Part shown: in pieces, positions 1 to 12,900 of the stretch
Numbering within the stretch: position 1 is the first letter of the stretch
How the letters are laid out: each line of letters begins with the position of its first letter
The notes under the pieces: model-generated
What the model was told of the DNA's origin: nothing
The model's database searches: none
The model's input: the letters and a program-made list of their open reading frames with translations, nothing else
From: Dactylonectria macrodidyma
Lineage: Eukaryota; Ascomycota; Sordariomycetes; Hypocreales; Nectriaceae
Length of the DNA stretch: 64,000 nt
NCBI GenBank assembly: GCA_020744425.1
Contig: JAGMUV010000010.1
Span: forward strand, 620,001-684,000
Reading direction: 5' to 3'
Translations under genes and position numbers: made by a program

Positions 1-2859
1 AATAAACTAATACTTAGAAATATAAGTATAAATTAAAAAAAACTAATTACTTACTTTAATAAATAATAATATAAAATTTAATTATATTTACTTTATAATA
101 ATAAATATATTAAAACTCTTATAAAAAGATAAGATATATTTATATAAAGTATAGAATCTTAAAGAGTCCTCTTTTAATTATAATAATAAAAGAATAACTA
201 AAGAGCTTAATTATCTTAAGGTTTTTATAAAAGATAAAATAAAAGAATCTTATTTAATATAATACTTATTATAAACTATACTTTAATCTTAAAGTACTTA
301 TAATTAAAATGAATTAATTTAATAATAAACTAAAAGACTAGCTAAGTAAACTTTAATAATATTAATAATTACTTTTCTTAAGAATTAGATTTAAATAATA
401 ATATAAGATCTTAAACTTTAATTAATAATAGTATTAGTAAAGTATTAGTAAAAGAAATAATAGAAACTTTCTTACTTTAAAATATAAAATATAAATACTA
501 TAAAGCCTAAAATAGTAAGATATACTATACTATTACCTTTATATAAAGCTAATTAATAAAGCTTAATAAAGATCTTATAAAAATAAAGAAATAATAAAAA
601 GTAAATAAAAGGTTAAAAAATATACTATTTATTTATTATATTTATAAAAAACTATTTACTAAAGAATTAGAAATAGGCTTATTTAAATATAATAAATAAG
701 ATTATAAAATAGTATTAAAAAATAGAATTTTACTTAAGTTTTTTAAACTTTATAACTTTAATAATATATAGCTATAAATACTAAAAGAATACTTTAAAAA
801 TATATTAAAAAAGGGATATATTAAAATCTTAAAATCCTCTATAGAATACTTAGTTATATTTATTTTAAAAAAGAATAAAAAACTCTAATTAATTATAAAC
901 TACTAATAGTTAAATAATATTATATTAAAAGACTAAATATTACTATTCTTAATTACTAAACTAAAGGACTGCTTTTATAGTAAAAAGTAGTTTATAATAC
1001 TTAATTTAAAAAATATTTATAACTTAGTCTATATAAAGCTTAAAAATAAATAGAAGATTATATTTAAAACTAAATTTAGACTATTTAAATATTTAATAAT
1101 ACCCTTTAGACTTATAAATATACTAATAATATTCTAATGAATAATTATTAATATTCTAAAAGAATACTTTAATATCTTTATTATATATTACTTTAATAAT
1201 ATTTTAATCTTCTTAAAAATAGAAAAAGAATATATAAAGTATATATATATAATCCTATAGAAATTATAAGATATAAAACTACTTATAGAACTAATAAAAA
1301 GTAAATTCTATATATAAGAAGTAGACTTTCTTAAATATACTATCTAATTAAATAAGATCTAAATAAATAAAAAGAAAATTAAAGCTATTAAGGATTAGCT
1401 AAGACTGAATAAAAGTATTAAAAAAGTATAGAGCTTTTTAAGATTTACTAATTATTATTAAAGGTTTATTTATAGATTTAATAAAATTATAAAATCCTTA
1501 ATAGAACTTATAAAGAAAGATATAAACTTTAGATAGAATATAAAGGCTTAAAAAGCCTTTAATAACTTAAAATAAGCTATTTTTAGTAAATCTATTTTAA
1601 TAACCTTTAACTTAAGATAATTAATTAAATTAAAAACTAATGCTTTTAATTTCGCTTTAAAAGCTTAAATTAAATAATAGAATAATAAAAGAAATCTATA
1701 CTTAATTACATTTTACTTATATATACTAAAAGGAGCTAAACTTAATTACTCTATTTATAATAAAGAATTCTTAATAATAATTAATTCCTTTAAAGAATTC
1801 TAATATTACTTCTTAAGAAGTAAATATTAAGTTATAATCTATATAAACTATAAGAATATCTTATACTTTACTATTATATAAGAACTTAGTAAAAGATAAC
1901 TTTACTATATAGAATACTTATTAGAATTTAACTATATTATTATTTATAAAAAAGGCTTAAAAAATAGGTAAATTAATATAATAAGTTAATAACCTGACTT
2001 TAAAGTTAATATACTAAGAGCTAATAAATAAATATTAGTTTATACTCTTAAAGGATATTTTAAATAAAAATATATTATAGCTATAAGTAAGTTATAATTA
2101 CTTAAAGATTTACTAGAATAATTATAGAAGCCTGAGTAAAGCTTTAAATAATAGTTATATAATGAATATCTAATTCTAAGAGAATTACTATAATAAGAAG
2201 GAAAAGCAGTCTTAATTAGATTATAAGAATTCTAAGCAATCTCCTACTTCTATTAAAATAATTACTATAAAAACCCTTAAACTCTAGTTAAGAAACTCTA
2301 TTAATACTTTTATAATAACTTTATAAAAGTATATATTAGTTATATAATATAATATAAATAATGCTTTATAAATCTTTTAAAATAATATACTAAAGAATAT
2401 TAAAAGATAAATAATTATTAAAACTATAAATTTAATAAAATATAAAAGAAACTTAAATAAGTTAATAAACTTAATAAAATAGTTTAAATTATAGTAATAA
2501 TATCTTAAGAAATATTCTATAAATAAATAAAAGAATATAACTAGATATATAAAATAAATAGAGTAATAAAAGCACTTTACTTAATTCTTAAATTATAGTT
2601 CAGATTATAAAGGTTATAAGTTCCTTTAGAATTATAAGAATAATTAATATAAGACATTTATAACCACCCTTTATATAAATACTTAAGAATTAATAAAACT
2701 ATTAAATAAGTTAAAATAGTATATATATTTCTTAATATAAAAAGAATAATTATAAAAGTTATTAAATCTTATAAACTATATAATAAAACTAAGGTATAAT
2801 ACTATAAACTATATAAAGAATTATAATCCTTATTAATTATTAAGTAATTATAAGACTTT
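1..2859 (+). mobile_element. Gypsy element A1, left segment (pol part), RIP-degraded
   Basis: This is the 3' two thirds of a Ty3/Gypsy pol region; the 5' LTR and gag lie left of the window. It aligns along its whole length with about 12515-15370 of element A2. Reading + through TAA/TAG codons shows reverse transcriptase at about 780-1260, RNase H at about 1560-1990 and the integrase zinc-binding region at about 2600-2850. C and G are almost gone except in a few motifs, as expected from RIP. The segment stops at 2859, where element B is inserted, and resumes at 9152. Confidence 0.9.
2855..2859. repeat. Target-site duplication of element B (left copy)
   Basis: ACTTT just before the B 5' LTR. 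It recurs at 9152-9156 just after the 3' LTR, and the unbroken A2 copy has a single ACTTT at the matching place (about 15361-15367). Confidence 0.88.
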
Positions 2860-3052
2860 TATAATAAGAGCGTCTAGAGTGCTAGACCCAGGGTGGGGTT
2901 AATATATAACTAGGATGTATAAAGCAGGCTATAAGGACTATTAATGCATATATGCATTTACATGCCTGCTTGCTTTCTCTTTCCTCTTTATTATAGTATT
3001 CTTATAATATAGTAGCATTACCTCTTAAGTTAATCTTATATAGCCTATAACA
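2860..3052 (+). repeat. 5' LTR of element B
   Basis: 193 bp, matching 8959-9151. Shared landmarks are CTAGACCCAGGGT near the start and CTTTATTATAGTATTC in the middle. This copy keeps its terminal CA. Confidence 0.9.
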
Positions 3053-3199
3053 TTATATTATAATCTTTTATTCTTTCTACTTATATCTTAATTAACTTTA
3101 ATGCATATTAGTATAAGATTAATTATCGCATTAAATCTAACTATAGATCCGCCTACTTATAATAAGACATAAGTATAAATAGTAAACTATTATTAACTA

Positions 3200-6100
3200 G
3201 AACTAATTAGTAGTTAATATAACTAAGAGCTCTAAGTTAAGTGTATAAAGTGCTAATAAAGAGGGTATTAATAAAGCATACTAAGAGAGCGCCTTTTATT
3301 AGTAGGTCTAGTAATACTTTACTAAGTCTATAGATAAGGATAGTAAAGGGATTATTAATATAAAAGATAATAAAGGGATATCTATTAGACTTTTTATATA
3401 ATTTATAGTAGATTCTATTAAAGAAGATTTAAATGCTTAAACTTATAAGATTATAAATAATAGCTAATTTATAATTTATATAAAAGACTAGGATAGGAGA
3501 TTTAAGAACCTCTTAATTAATGCTAATAATATTAAATCAATAGTCTAAAAATACTCTAAAGTACGAGCTTTAATAATTCGCAATTTTATTAAGCAATTAG
3601 TAATCAGAAGGTAGTAAGATAAGCTTATTAAGCTATATAATAAGTATATTAAGATGACTAAGTAACTTATTAAAGAGTATAATAAGGCAATTAAGGCTAA
3701 AGCAATAGCCTATACTAAAGTAGTACGGATTAATAAGGAACTAGTACGGTTAAAAGCAGTATATTATACTATCCCTCTTTATAAAGACATGCCTTTTAGG
3801 AGCGAGATAATAGCTAAGACTAAGCTATGCTAAAAGCAGGAGAGTGACTTACTTAAGCTTAATAATAGTAAAGAACCAGACTTTAAAGACTAGCTTATTA
3901 AGGCTAGATATAAGCTATAATATAATAGCTTATAAGACTACTCTAAAGAGGAGGATAAGGTATATTATATTTTCAGTCATTATAAGAGTATTATAGCTAC
4001 CTATTTATACTTCTATATACTTAAGAATATAAAGAAAGATGCCTTTAAGATTACTAAAGATATCTTCTAAGCCCTAATAACCCTCTTTTAAAATAAGAAT
4101 AAGAAGATCAAAGCATAAAAGGAGTTTAAGGCTTTAAGATACTATACTAATAGTAGCTAGTATAGCTTTTATATTAAGTTCTTAGCTATAGCGAATAATA
4201 CTAAGATCCCTAAAAGGGATTAGAAAGAAGAGCTTTATAATAAAGTGCTAGTAGAGATAAAACGTACTATAGCTATATAACGCTTTACTAAAGAGGTAAG
4301 CTTTAATACCTTTATAATAGTACTTAGTAATATTATAATAATAGAAGAGGCCTATATAAAGACCTTAATAAAGAAAGATAGTAAAAAGACTAATAAGTTA
4401 TAGATTAATAAGAGCAATAGTACTATTACTAAAAAGAAGGATATTAAGAAGTTAGTAACTTTAATACCTAAGTATTTAAAGACTAAAATTAATAGTAAAT
4501 AGACTTTTAAAGACTTAGAGGTTTATAAGCTAGCTAAAGAAAAGAAGTGCTTTAAGTATAAGAAAGTTAGCTATACTTACTAAGAGTATCTAAAAGGGGG
4601 CAAAGTAAATAAAGTTTATACTAAGGCTAAGAAGGCAGAGCGGATAATTATTATTATAATCCTTAATAAATTAGATAAGTCATCCTTTAAATTAGAAAAA
4701 GATAAATCCTAAAGAAAGTCTCCTTTCTAAGACCTAAATTATAGTTATTAATCTTTAATAAAGGCTTAATTAATATAGATAAACTACTTAGTAAAGAGAA
4801 GCTCTACTATCCCTATATAATAGTAAGTTCAGAGTTAGTAATTAAAGTTAAAGGTCTATATAATACTAAAGCGAATAGTTATATCTTTATAAATAAGGAT
4901 CTAGCCCTAAGGATATACTAATAACTATAGAGCTATTAAATCCTAATCCTAAAGCGAAGACTTATTATTAAAGGATATAAAAGCAAATAATAACGGATTA
5001 CTTACATTATAGTAATAACGCTAGATATAAATAGCAGATAATAGCTAAATTATCTAATATTAGAACTTAGGATATATTAGAAGCTAATTATTAAGAGGAA
5101 ATAGTTTAAGAAGCATAATATAAAAATCTCTACTAAATATCACCGCTTATAATAGCCTAATAATAAGCTAAAGGATTATTCTAATAGTAATATTATAATA
5201 CTAATATCTTTATTAAAGGGCCTTCGCTATTTAAGGCTAGTAGACTAAGCTAATATAGAATGATATAATTAACTGAGTATAGAATAAAAGAAGGCTTATA
5301 AGAATCAAATCCTTAGGAAGGGAAATTACTTACTAAAGAAGCAATAATCAGATAATATTAAAGAGAATATAACTAAGATAAATAGAGTATTAAAAAATAT
5401 AGCACCCTCTTTCTTAATAAAGGACTTTAATACTAAGCTAATAATAATCTAAGCTAACTTACTATAATAACTAATAATTAATACTAAGAGAGTTATAATT
5501 AAAATCAGTATTATTAGTACTAGTAAGTAGTAAGAGAGAGTAGTTAAGTAGGAGAATACTAAATAGATTAGTAAAGTTACTTTCTAAGAGATTAATAAGA
5601 TTATTAAAGAATGACTAAAATAGAGAGAAGCTAAAGAGAAGAACCTTTATAAAGATATACTTAAATTAAAAGAAAAAGTAGAGTTAAAATTACTTTAATA
5701 GTACTTATACTTATAATATACCTTCTCTAAGGCTAAGTCTAATACCTTACTACCTTACTAACTAAGTATTAATATAAAGCTAGAATTAAAAGAGCTAATT
5801 CCTAATAGTTAGAAGGTCTTACTAATATATAAATTAAGCTTTAAATAATTAAAAGTAATAAGGAATTATATTAAAAAGTACTTATAAAAAGGATTTATTA
5901 TATTAGTAAGTAATACACTATATATATTACTAGTCTTATTTATAAAAAAGAAGAATAGTAGATAGTGCTTTTATATAGACTATAAAAAGCTTAATAAGTT
6001 AATAGTAAAGGAATATTATATATTACTTTTAATAGAAGAAACCCAGTTAAGGCTAGTAAAAGCAAAAGTATTTATAAAATTCAATATCTAACAGGCCTTC

Positions 6101-8750
6101 TATTAGATACAGATATCCTTAGATTCTAAGGATCTTATAACTTTTAAGACTTAGTATAATACCTATAAGTATAAAGTAATACTATTTAGTCTAATTAATA
6201 GCCTTTCGCACTTCTAAGCTTATATTAACTATATCCTAATAGATCTCCTAAATATCTACTATATAATATATATTAATAATATTCTTATTTATTTAAAAAA
6301 GATTAAAGACTATAAAGCATATATTAATATAGTTTTAAAATACTTAATTATAATAAGGTTATAAGCAAATATTAATAAGTCAGAATTCTATATTATAAAA
6401 ATAAAATTCCTAAGCTTTATAATTATAATAAATAGGATCTAGATAGACCTAAAGAAGATAAAGGCTATTATAGACTAAGAAGAACTAATAAACGTATAAA
6501 GAGTATAGGCCTTCCTTAGGTTTTATAACTTCTATTGAAAGTTCGTTAAGTTTTATAATTAGATAGTGTAACTACTTATACTATTAATAAAGAAGGGGAT
6601 CTTATAAAAATAGACTAAAGAGAAGATAATTATAATAAAAGCTATAAAGTTAGTGATTTTATTAGCCCTATACTAGGTCTAGCATAACCCTCTCTATAAT
6701 ACGATTGTTAAGACTAATGTATTAAGAGGTATAGTAATTATAGTATTAATTTAGAAGAGTAAAGACAAGAACTAGCACTTTATAGCTTTCTTCTTTAAGA
6801 TAATAAATAATATAGAGATATATTACTTAATTTATAATTAGAAGATACTTATAATAGTATTAGCTTTAAAAGAATAGAATACTAAGCTCTTAAGGCTCTA
6901 ATAGTAATTCTTAATTATTACTAACTATAAAGCCCTTAAGTACTTTTTAACTAAATAATGCTTTAATAATAAGTAAGTATAGTAAGTAGACAATCTAGTA
7001 CCTTATAACTTTAAGATTACTTACTATTTAAAGTAAGAGAATATTATAGTAAATACTCTATTTTAAAAGTTATTTAAACTAGCTATATAGAAGGCATAAT
7101 AAGAAGCTGTATAGAATAGAGTACTCCTAAGTTAGGACTTAGTAATTAGTTCTATTAACTATAAGGTTATAGCCAGCCCCTATACTAAGCCTGGTTCTAG
7201 AGAAGGGCTAGAAGTAGTATTAATTAGGGCTGAAGCTGTTAAGTCCTCGGTTAGCTCTAGAAGAGAGGCTATTTAAGCGCTAGAAGGATGGAAACTACTT
7301 AATGCCATCCTCTAAACTAATAGGGCTTTTCCTTAATTACTGCTTTACTAAAAGAATATAAAGAAGAAGGCTAATAGTTAGATAATGAATAAAGGTATAG
7401 TTTACTAGAACTAGTATATTTTTATTCTAAATAAAAGTATTCTCTAAATGCTAGTTATTAAGGAGAATTACTATAAGCTTAATATAGCTTACTTAAAATA
7501 TAATAAAACTATTAGATTAGTTACTAAGAGGTTTTAATAGCTAGGCTTATTAGCTAATATTAATCAGTTTTAAGCAAATTATAAGCTATATAAAAAGGCT
7601 TATACTAATAGAGATAAGACCCCTAGATTACTATACCTATTAGAAGTCCTATACTAAATATAGTAATATATAATAATAGACTTTTATTATATGCCTAAGG
7701 ATAAGAATAGATATAACTATATATAAGTAATTATTAATTAGCTTAGTAAGATTGCTTTTTCTATACCTTACTATTAAATAGTAATAGTAAAGGACATAGT
7801 ATATATATACTACTATTATATTTACTATATTTTTAAAGTACTAGAGATAGTAATATTAGACTAAGGACTACAGTTTATTACTACTTTTATAAATAAGCTA
7901 TATAAGCTTATTAAAGTAAAGTAAAAACTAAGTATAATAAAATACTCTCAGATAGATAAGAATACTAAGATCTATAACTAATACTTAAACTATTAATTAT
8001 AACTATTTATTAACTATTACTAAGATAACTAGAATAAACTATTACTATTAATAGACTATATATAAATAAATCTCTACTATGAGTTACTAAGTATAGAACT
8101 AATAAGACTATTACTTAGCTACTTGCCCTAATCCTAACTTAACTAGAATAAGAGAACTGACTTTAAAGGCTATAAAATAAAAGCTAAATGTTTATTAAAG
8201 GAGGATGCCTAGTAGTATACTAAGCGGATTGCGGACTCTATTAAAGTTACTAAGTAGAATTTCTACTAAGTATAAGAATAGTAGATCTACTAAGCTAATA
8301 AGAAGCGCTAAAAACTGGATTTTATAATTAGGGATAAAGTCTAGGTCAATATATATAGACTTATAAATATAAGACTTAGCTAAGCATTAGACTAAAAGAA
8401 GAGAGGGCTATAGACTATTATAAAATAAGTCAGGCATTTATACTACTTAAACTTACTTTCCTTATAGTATATAAACCTAACTCTATACGCAGATTAGTTA
8501 TAATATTATCCTAATAATCCGATACTAAGATAAGATAAGGACTTACTATTACTTAAAGTTATTAATAGTATTAAAGAGTATAAGGTTTATAAGGTTAAGG
8601 AATCACAGTATAATAAGCATAATAAATAGCTCTAATATAGAGTAAATTAAGTTAAATATAACCTTAATAATAAATAGTACTCTACTAAAAACTTTAAGAA
8701 TATACTAATATAATTAAAAGAGTTCTATAAAGAATATTTAAATATACTTA
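3200..8750 (+). pseudogene. gag-pol remnant of element B
   Basis: The polyprotein region is unreadable as a protein because CAG, CAA, CGA and TGG codons have become stops. Family features remain: a Cys-rich knuckle near 4550, a VLFIKKK-type start of reverse transcriptase near 5930, FTKFDI-like and QAFYQI-like blocks near 6080, and at about 8560-8745 a run ending in ENFKN-like then LREFH-like residues, as expected of a chromodomain after integrase. The edges are approximate. Gene order PR-RT-RH-IN-chromodomain places it in Ty3/Gypsy chromoviruses. Confidence 0.75.
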
Positions 8751-8958
8751 AGCTACTAAAGTAATTATAAGCCTAGGTTAATATAGCTACTATAGATATA
8801 AACATACTAGAGCACTCTAATAATAATTAACTAATCAAACTAGGCTAAGGGCCTAAGAAAGCATAATAGAAATAAAGAGTCTTTATTATCTAATAATCAT
8901 AAGAATTTAATAACTTACGCTTACGCAGCCATTTTAAGCGCCTTAAAGAAGGGGGTAA

Positions 8959-9151
8959 TATAATAAAAGCATCTAAAGTACTAGACCCAGGGTAGGATTA
9001 ATATATAATTAGGACATACAAGGCAGGCTATAGGGACTATTAATATATATATGCATTTACGTACTTACCCGCTTTCTCTTTTCTCTTTATTATAGTATTC
9101 TTATAATATAGTAATATTACTTCTTAAGTTAATCTTATACAGCCTGTAATA
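8959..9151 (+). repeat. 3' LTR of element B
   Basis: 193 bp partner of 2860-3052, preceded by the polypurine tract with GGGGG and followed by the ACTTT duplication. RIP differences from the 5' LTR are C/T and G/A changes, so LTR divergence cannot date the insertion. Confidence 0.9.
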
Positions 9152-9379
9152 ACTTTATTATAATAGATTTTATTATAAAACTACTCTTATTAGAAAATCC
9201 TATAAGTAGTACTTTCTATAATAGCATCTTTATTATTATAAACAGATTTATAAAATTTTCTTATTTTATACTATACTAAGAATTAATAGATATTAAACAG
9301 TTTGCTTACTTATTCTTATAGAATATTATTAGTATATATAGCTTACTAATAGAGATCTTAAGTAATAAAAGACCTCTAT
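9152..9379 (+). mobile_element. Gypsy element A1, middle segment (integrase core)
   Basis: Continues A1 after element B: it matches about 15363-15600 of A2, the start of the integrase catalytic core (DF-ITKLP-like to ISDR-like). It ends at 9379 in TCTAT, the left target copy for A2. The rest of the integrase resumes at 17535. Confidence 0.88.
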
Positions 9380-9816
9380 TATCACAACCCATATAATAAT
9401 AAACGCCTAGTATTATATAGCCCCTATAAATTTCTTACTAATTATAAATAATTACTATAAACTATAAAACAATTATTATAATCACTCTTATAATTACTAT
9501 AATCACTTCTATAATTACTATAATCACCTTTATAATATAAGTAATCAGACCTTATACTATATAGTATATAAACCTAAAGAACTAACTATTATTAGAATAC
9601 TAGCTCCTTAGCTATTAATATAATTTAATTACTTTAATTTACTCTAATTACTATATATTATTATATATTAACTATTACTTAATATAATATTATAATTATT
9701 ACTTAATAAATATAACCTAACCATTCTATTAATATAGACTTTAGTCTATCCTTTAAAAACCTTTTCTAAGCCACTCTATACTATATATAGCCTAGTCTAA
9801 GAATATAACTATTATA
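9380..9816 (+). repeat. 5' LTR of element A2
   Basis: 437 bp, aligned end to end with 17093-17529 and 19025-19461. It starts TATCAC and ends ATTATA, the RIP forms of TG...CA. It contains three tandem copies of a unit near ATAATCAC-TTATAATTACT (about 9478-9540). Confidence 0.9.
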
Positions 9817-9903
9817 TATTAATAGCTCTTATTTAAATAATTACTTTATATACTAAGTAATATCTAATGAATTATAATAGTACTTACTATACTTTCTAAT
9901 AAT

Positions 9904-12900
9904 ATGCCCTTATCTAAAGGAAAGGCCCTAGTGCCTTTTAAAAATAGAGATAGTAATAAATATATAAAAGCCTCTAATAATAAGTATAAAGAAGAACTTA
10001 GAGAGCTCTGCATAAAGAACGAATAACTCTTTATAGGACTTGCTAAGCTCTTAGCTCTAAGAGTATGTACTAATATTATATAAAAAGAAGAATAGCGCTA
10101 GAATGAAGAGCGCTTTAAGCAGTTATATATATAACTCTAGGCCCTACTGAGCAATCTTACTATAGATATAACTATTATAGTTATAGAATAGAGAATTACT
10201 AAACTTATTATTAAATTAGTTTAAACTAAGAATAATTAGGAATAATAAGCGGCTTAATTTATAGGATATAAATAGCTTATTATAATAGTATATATCTATA
10301 ATATTAAAGAAACTATTAAGTCTAAATAATTATTAAAGTTTAATAAAAACCTTAAGAAGCTATAAGAATACTTTATTAGCTTTAAGTCTTACTATATATA
10401 CTACTTATTACTATTTATAAGTAACTTACTTAAAGTATAATATACTATAAGAAGACTAAAAAGCAAAGTAGCTTAAAACTATAAGTTAATTCTAAAAGAC
10501 TTTATAACCTAAGCCCTAAGTTAGTAAAAGCTTAAAATAATTATAATATTTAATAATTTTAATAAATATAAATAAATACTAATTAATAATTATAGTAAAT
10601 AAGATAAAAAATATAATATACTTAATACTATTAAGAAACTTAAGTAAATAAAAGCAGTATTTAAATACTTCTTAGAGTTCTAATATATTATAATAAAACT
10701 CAATTAGTTAAATAAAAACCTTATTAATGAGTTTTATTAGAACCTAAAGGATAATATTAAGAATAAACTTATTAAGAATATAGATTTACTTATAGACTTT
10801 GCTTAATACGCTAAACTTACTATTATAATTAATAACTGACTATTCGAATAATGAATAGAAAAATGAAATGTTAGAAATAATAATAGTAATTAGAAAAAGA
10901 AGAATTATATTAACTAAGAGAAACTACGAACTTCTAACACTTCTTATAGTACTATAGTAAGACTTATAGAACTTAGAGTAATATAGTAATAACTCTAGTA
11001 AAGAAAGAAAATATTTAATTATTATAATTATAATGAGTTAGAATACTTTTTATATAATTATAAAAAACCTAGGACGGAAAAGAAACCATTTAAGCCTATT
11101 ACTATGCCTACTTATAGTATTAATTCAGTTAAGAAGGGAGACGACCTCCTAATCTAGTCAATTAATATAACTTAAAGTAGCTTTAATAGTGGCTTTAATA
11201 GATATAACTACGATATAATAAACATATAAGATTAGATAGATGAATTAAAATATGAAGATATTCCTTAGAAGAGACTGATTAAAAGAACCAGACCTAAGAG
11301 CAAATAATTATAAGAAACTAACTATAAAAAGAAGTGTAGTGAATAGAGTTAATAAATAAAAAGAGAAAAAGACGACCTAGATATATATAAGTAATGATTG
11401 TAAATAAAATGAGAAGTAGTGTACTAATGCGAAGTAGAAAAGAAAAGGGAATAAGAAGAAAGAACTTAGAAAGTAGTAACTAAAAAATAGAAACCCATTC
11501 CTATAGGCTAAGTTCTAGGCTATCTAGTTATTATGCCCTGACCTAATGATAAAATACATACTATTGCTATAGTCTAATAACTTAGGGAATTACTAATACT
11601 AATAGAGGATTTTAATAAATTTAATATCCTTAACTAATAGCCTAACTATTAGTAGACTAGTAAGAGGCAATTTACTATAATGAATAATAGTATAATATGT
11701 AGTTATATTATATAATGACCTGCTCTCTGACTGTAGGTTAGTATAGGATAAAATATATACTAAGCTAAGGAAGCTAAGTATAATATTAAGGATAAGGACA
11801 TCCTTATACTAGCAGAGGAATACTTAGAGTTAGATAATAAACTTTAAAGTATTACTTTAAAAGAATAAGATATATTAGTATATATAATAGAAGATATTTA
11901 AATTAAACAATTCGCTAAAGAATAATAAGATCCTATAGAAGAAGTAAATATTTATATCTAAGCCTTATATTAATAGAGTAGAATGAACTTATAAAACTTA
12001 AGAAAATAAAAACTATAAAGAGATAAACCTTATATATATTAAATATATTAAAAATATAATAAAATCTTATAAGTATTATATATATACTATAAATATATTA
12101 TATACTTTAGAGATAAGCTATAATAAGATTACTTTTTAATTTAAGTAAATAAATAACTTATTATAATTCTTTATAAAAAGGAAGATATAGAAGATTATTA
12201 TATATAGAAATAGTATAAATACTTTAGTATTACTTAATTAATAGAATATAATATAGATTATTTAATTAATTATTAGAGGCTTAATATAAAACTTATAGAC
12301 TATTAATAACCTAAGTATTAAATATATATATATAATAAGGTTAATATATAATATAAGTATAACTAAAGATAGATATTCTAACCTTTATAAAATAGAATAA
12401 TAAAAAGTATAAAAAACTCTTAATACTATTTATAATAAAGTAATAAATAAATATAAAGCTAAAGAAAGTAGAACTCTTTAAAATAAGAGCTCTATATATA
12501 ACTAGAAGTATATAATTAACTAAATAGTATTTAGAAATATAAGTATAAATTAAGAAAAACTAGTTACTTACTTTAGTAAATAGTAATATAGAATTTAACT
12601 ATATTTACTTTATAATAATAAATATATTAAAACTCCTATAAAAGGATAAAGCAAATCTATATAAAGTATAGAATCTTAAAGAATCCTCTTTTAATTATAA
12701 TAATAGAAGAATAACTAAAGAGCTTAATTATTTTAAGATTTTTATAAAAAGATAAAATAAAGGAATCTTATTTAATATAATACTTATTATAAACTATGCT
12801 TTAATTTTAAAGTACTTATAATTAAAATGAATTAACTTAATAATAAACTAAAGGACTGGCTAAGTAAACTTTAATAATATTAATAATTACTCTTCTTAAG

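Larger units (their letters stand above)
2860..9151 (+). mobile_element. Complete Ty3/Gypsy chromovirus-type element B, RIP-degraded
   Basis: A 6.29-kb LTR retrotransposon inserted in A1. The LTRs are 193 bp each (2860-3052 and 8959-9151), with ends reading TA...CA/TA, the RIP form of TG...CA. A purine-rich tract with GGGGG lies directly before the 3' LTR (about 8948-8957). Degraded + strand translation shows a gag region with a zinc-knuckle trace near 4550, reverse transcriptase (about 5800-6500), RNase H (about 6700-7000), integrase (about 7500-8400) and a chromodomain-like block (about 8560-8745). No frame is open. Confidence 0.92.

Noticed and set aside
9478..9540. Short ATAATCAC repeats as regulatory sites or CRISPR
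   Set aside because: They are LTR-internal and present in all three family-A LTRs.
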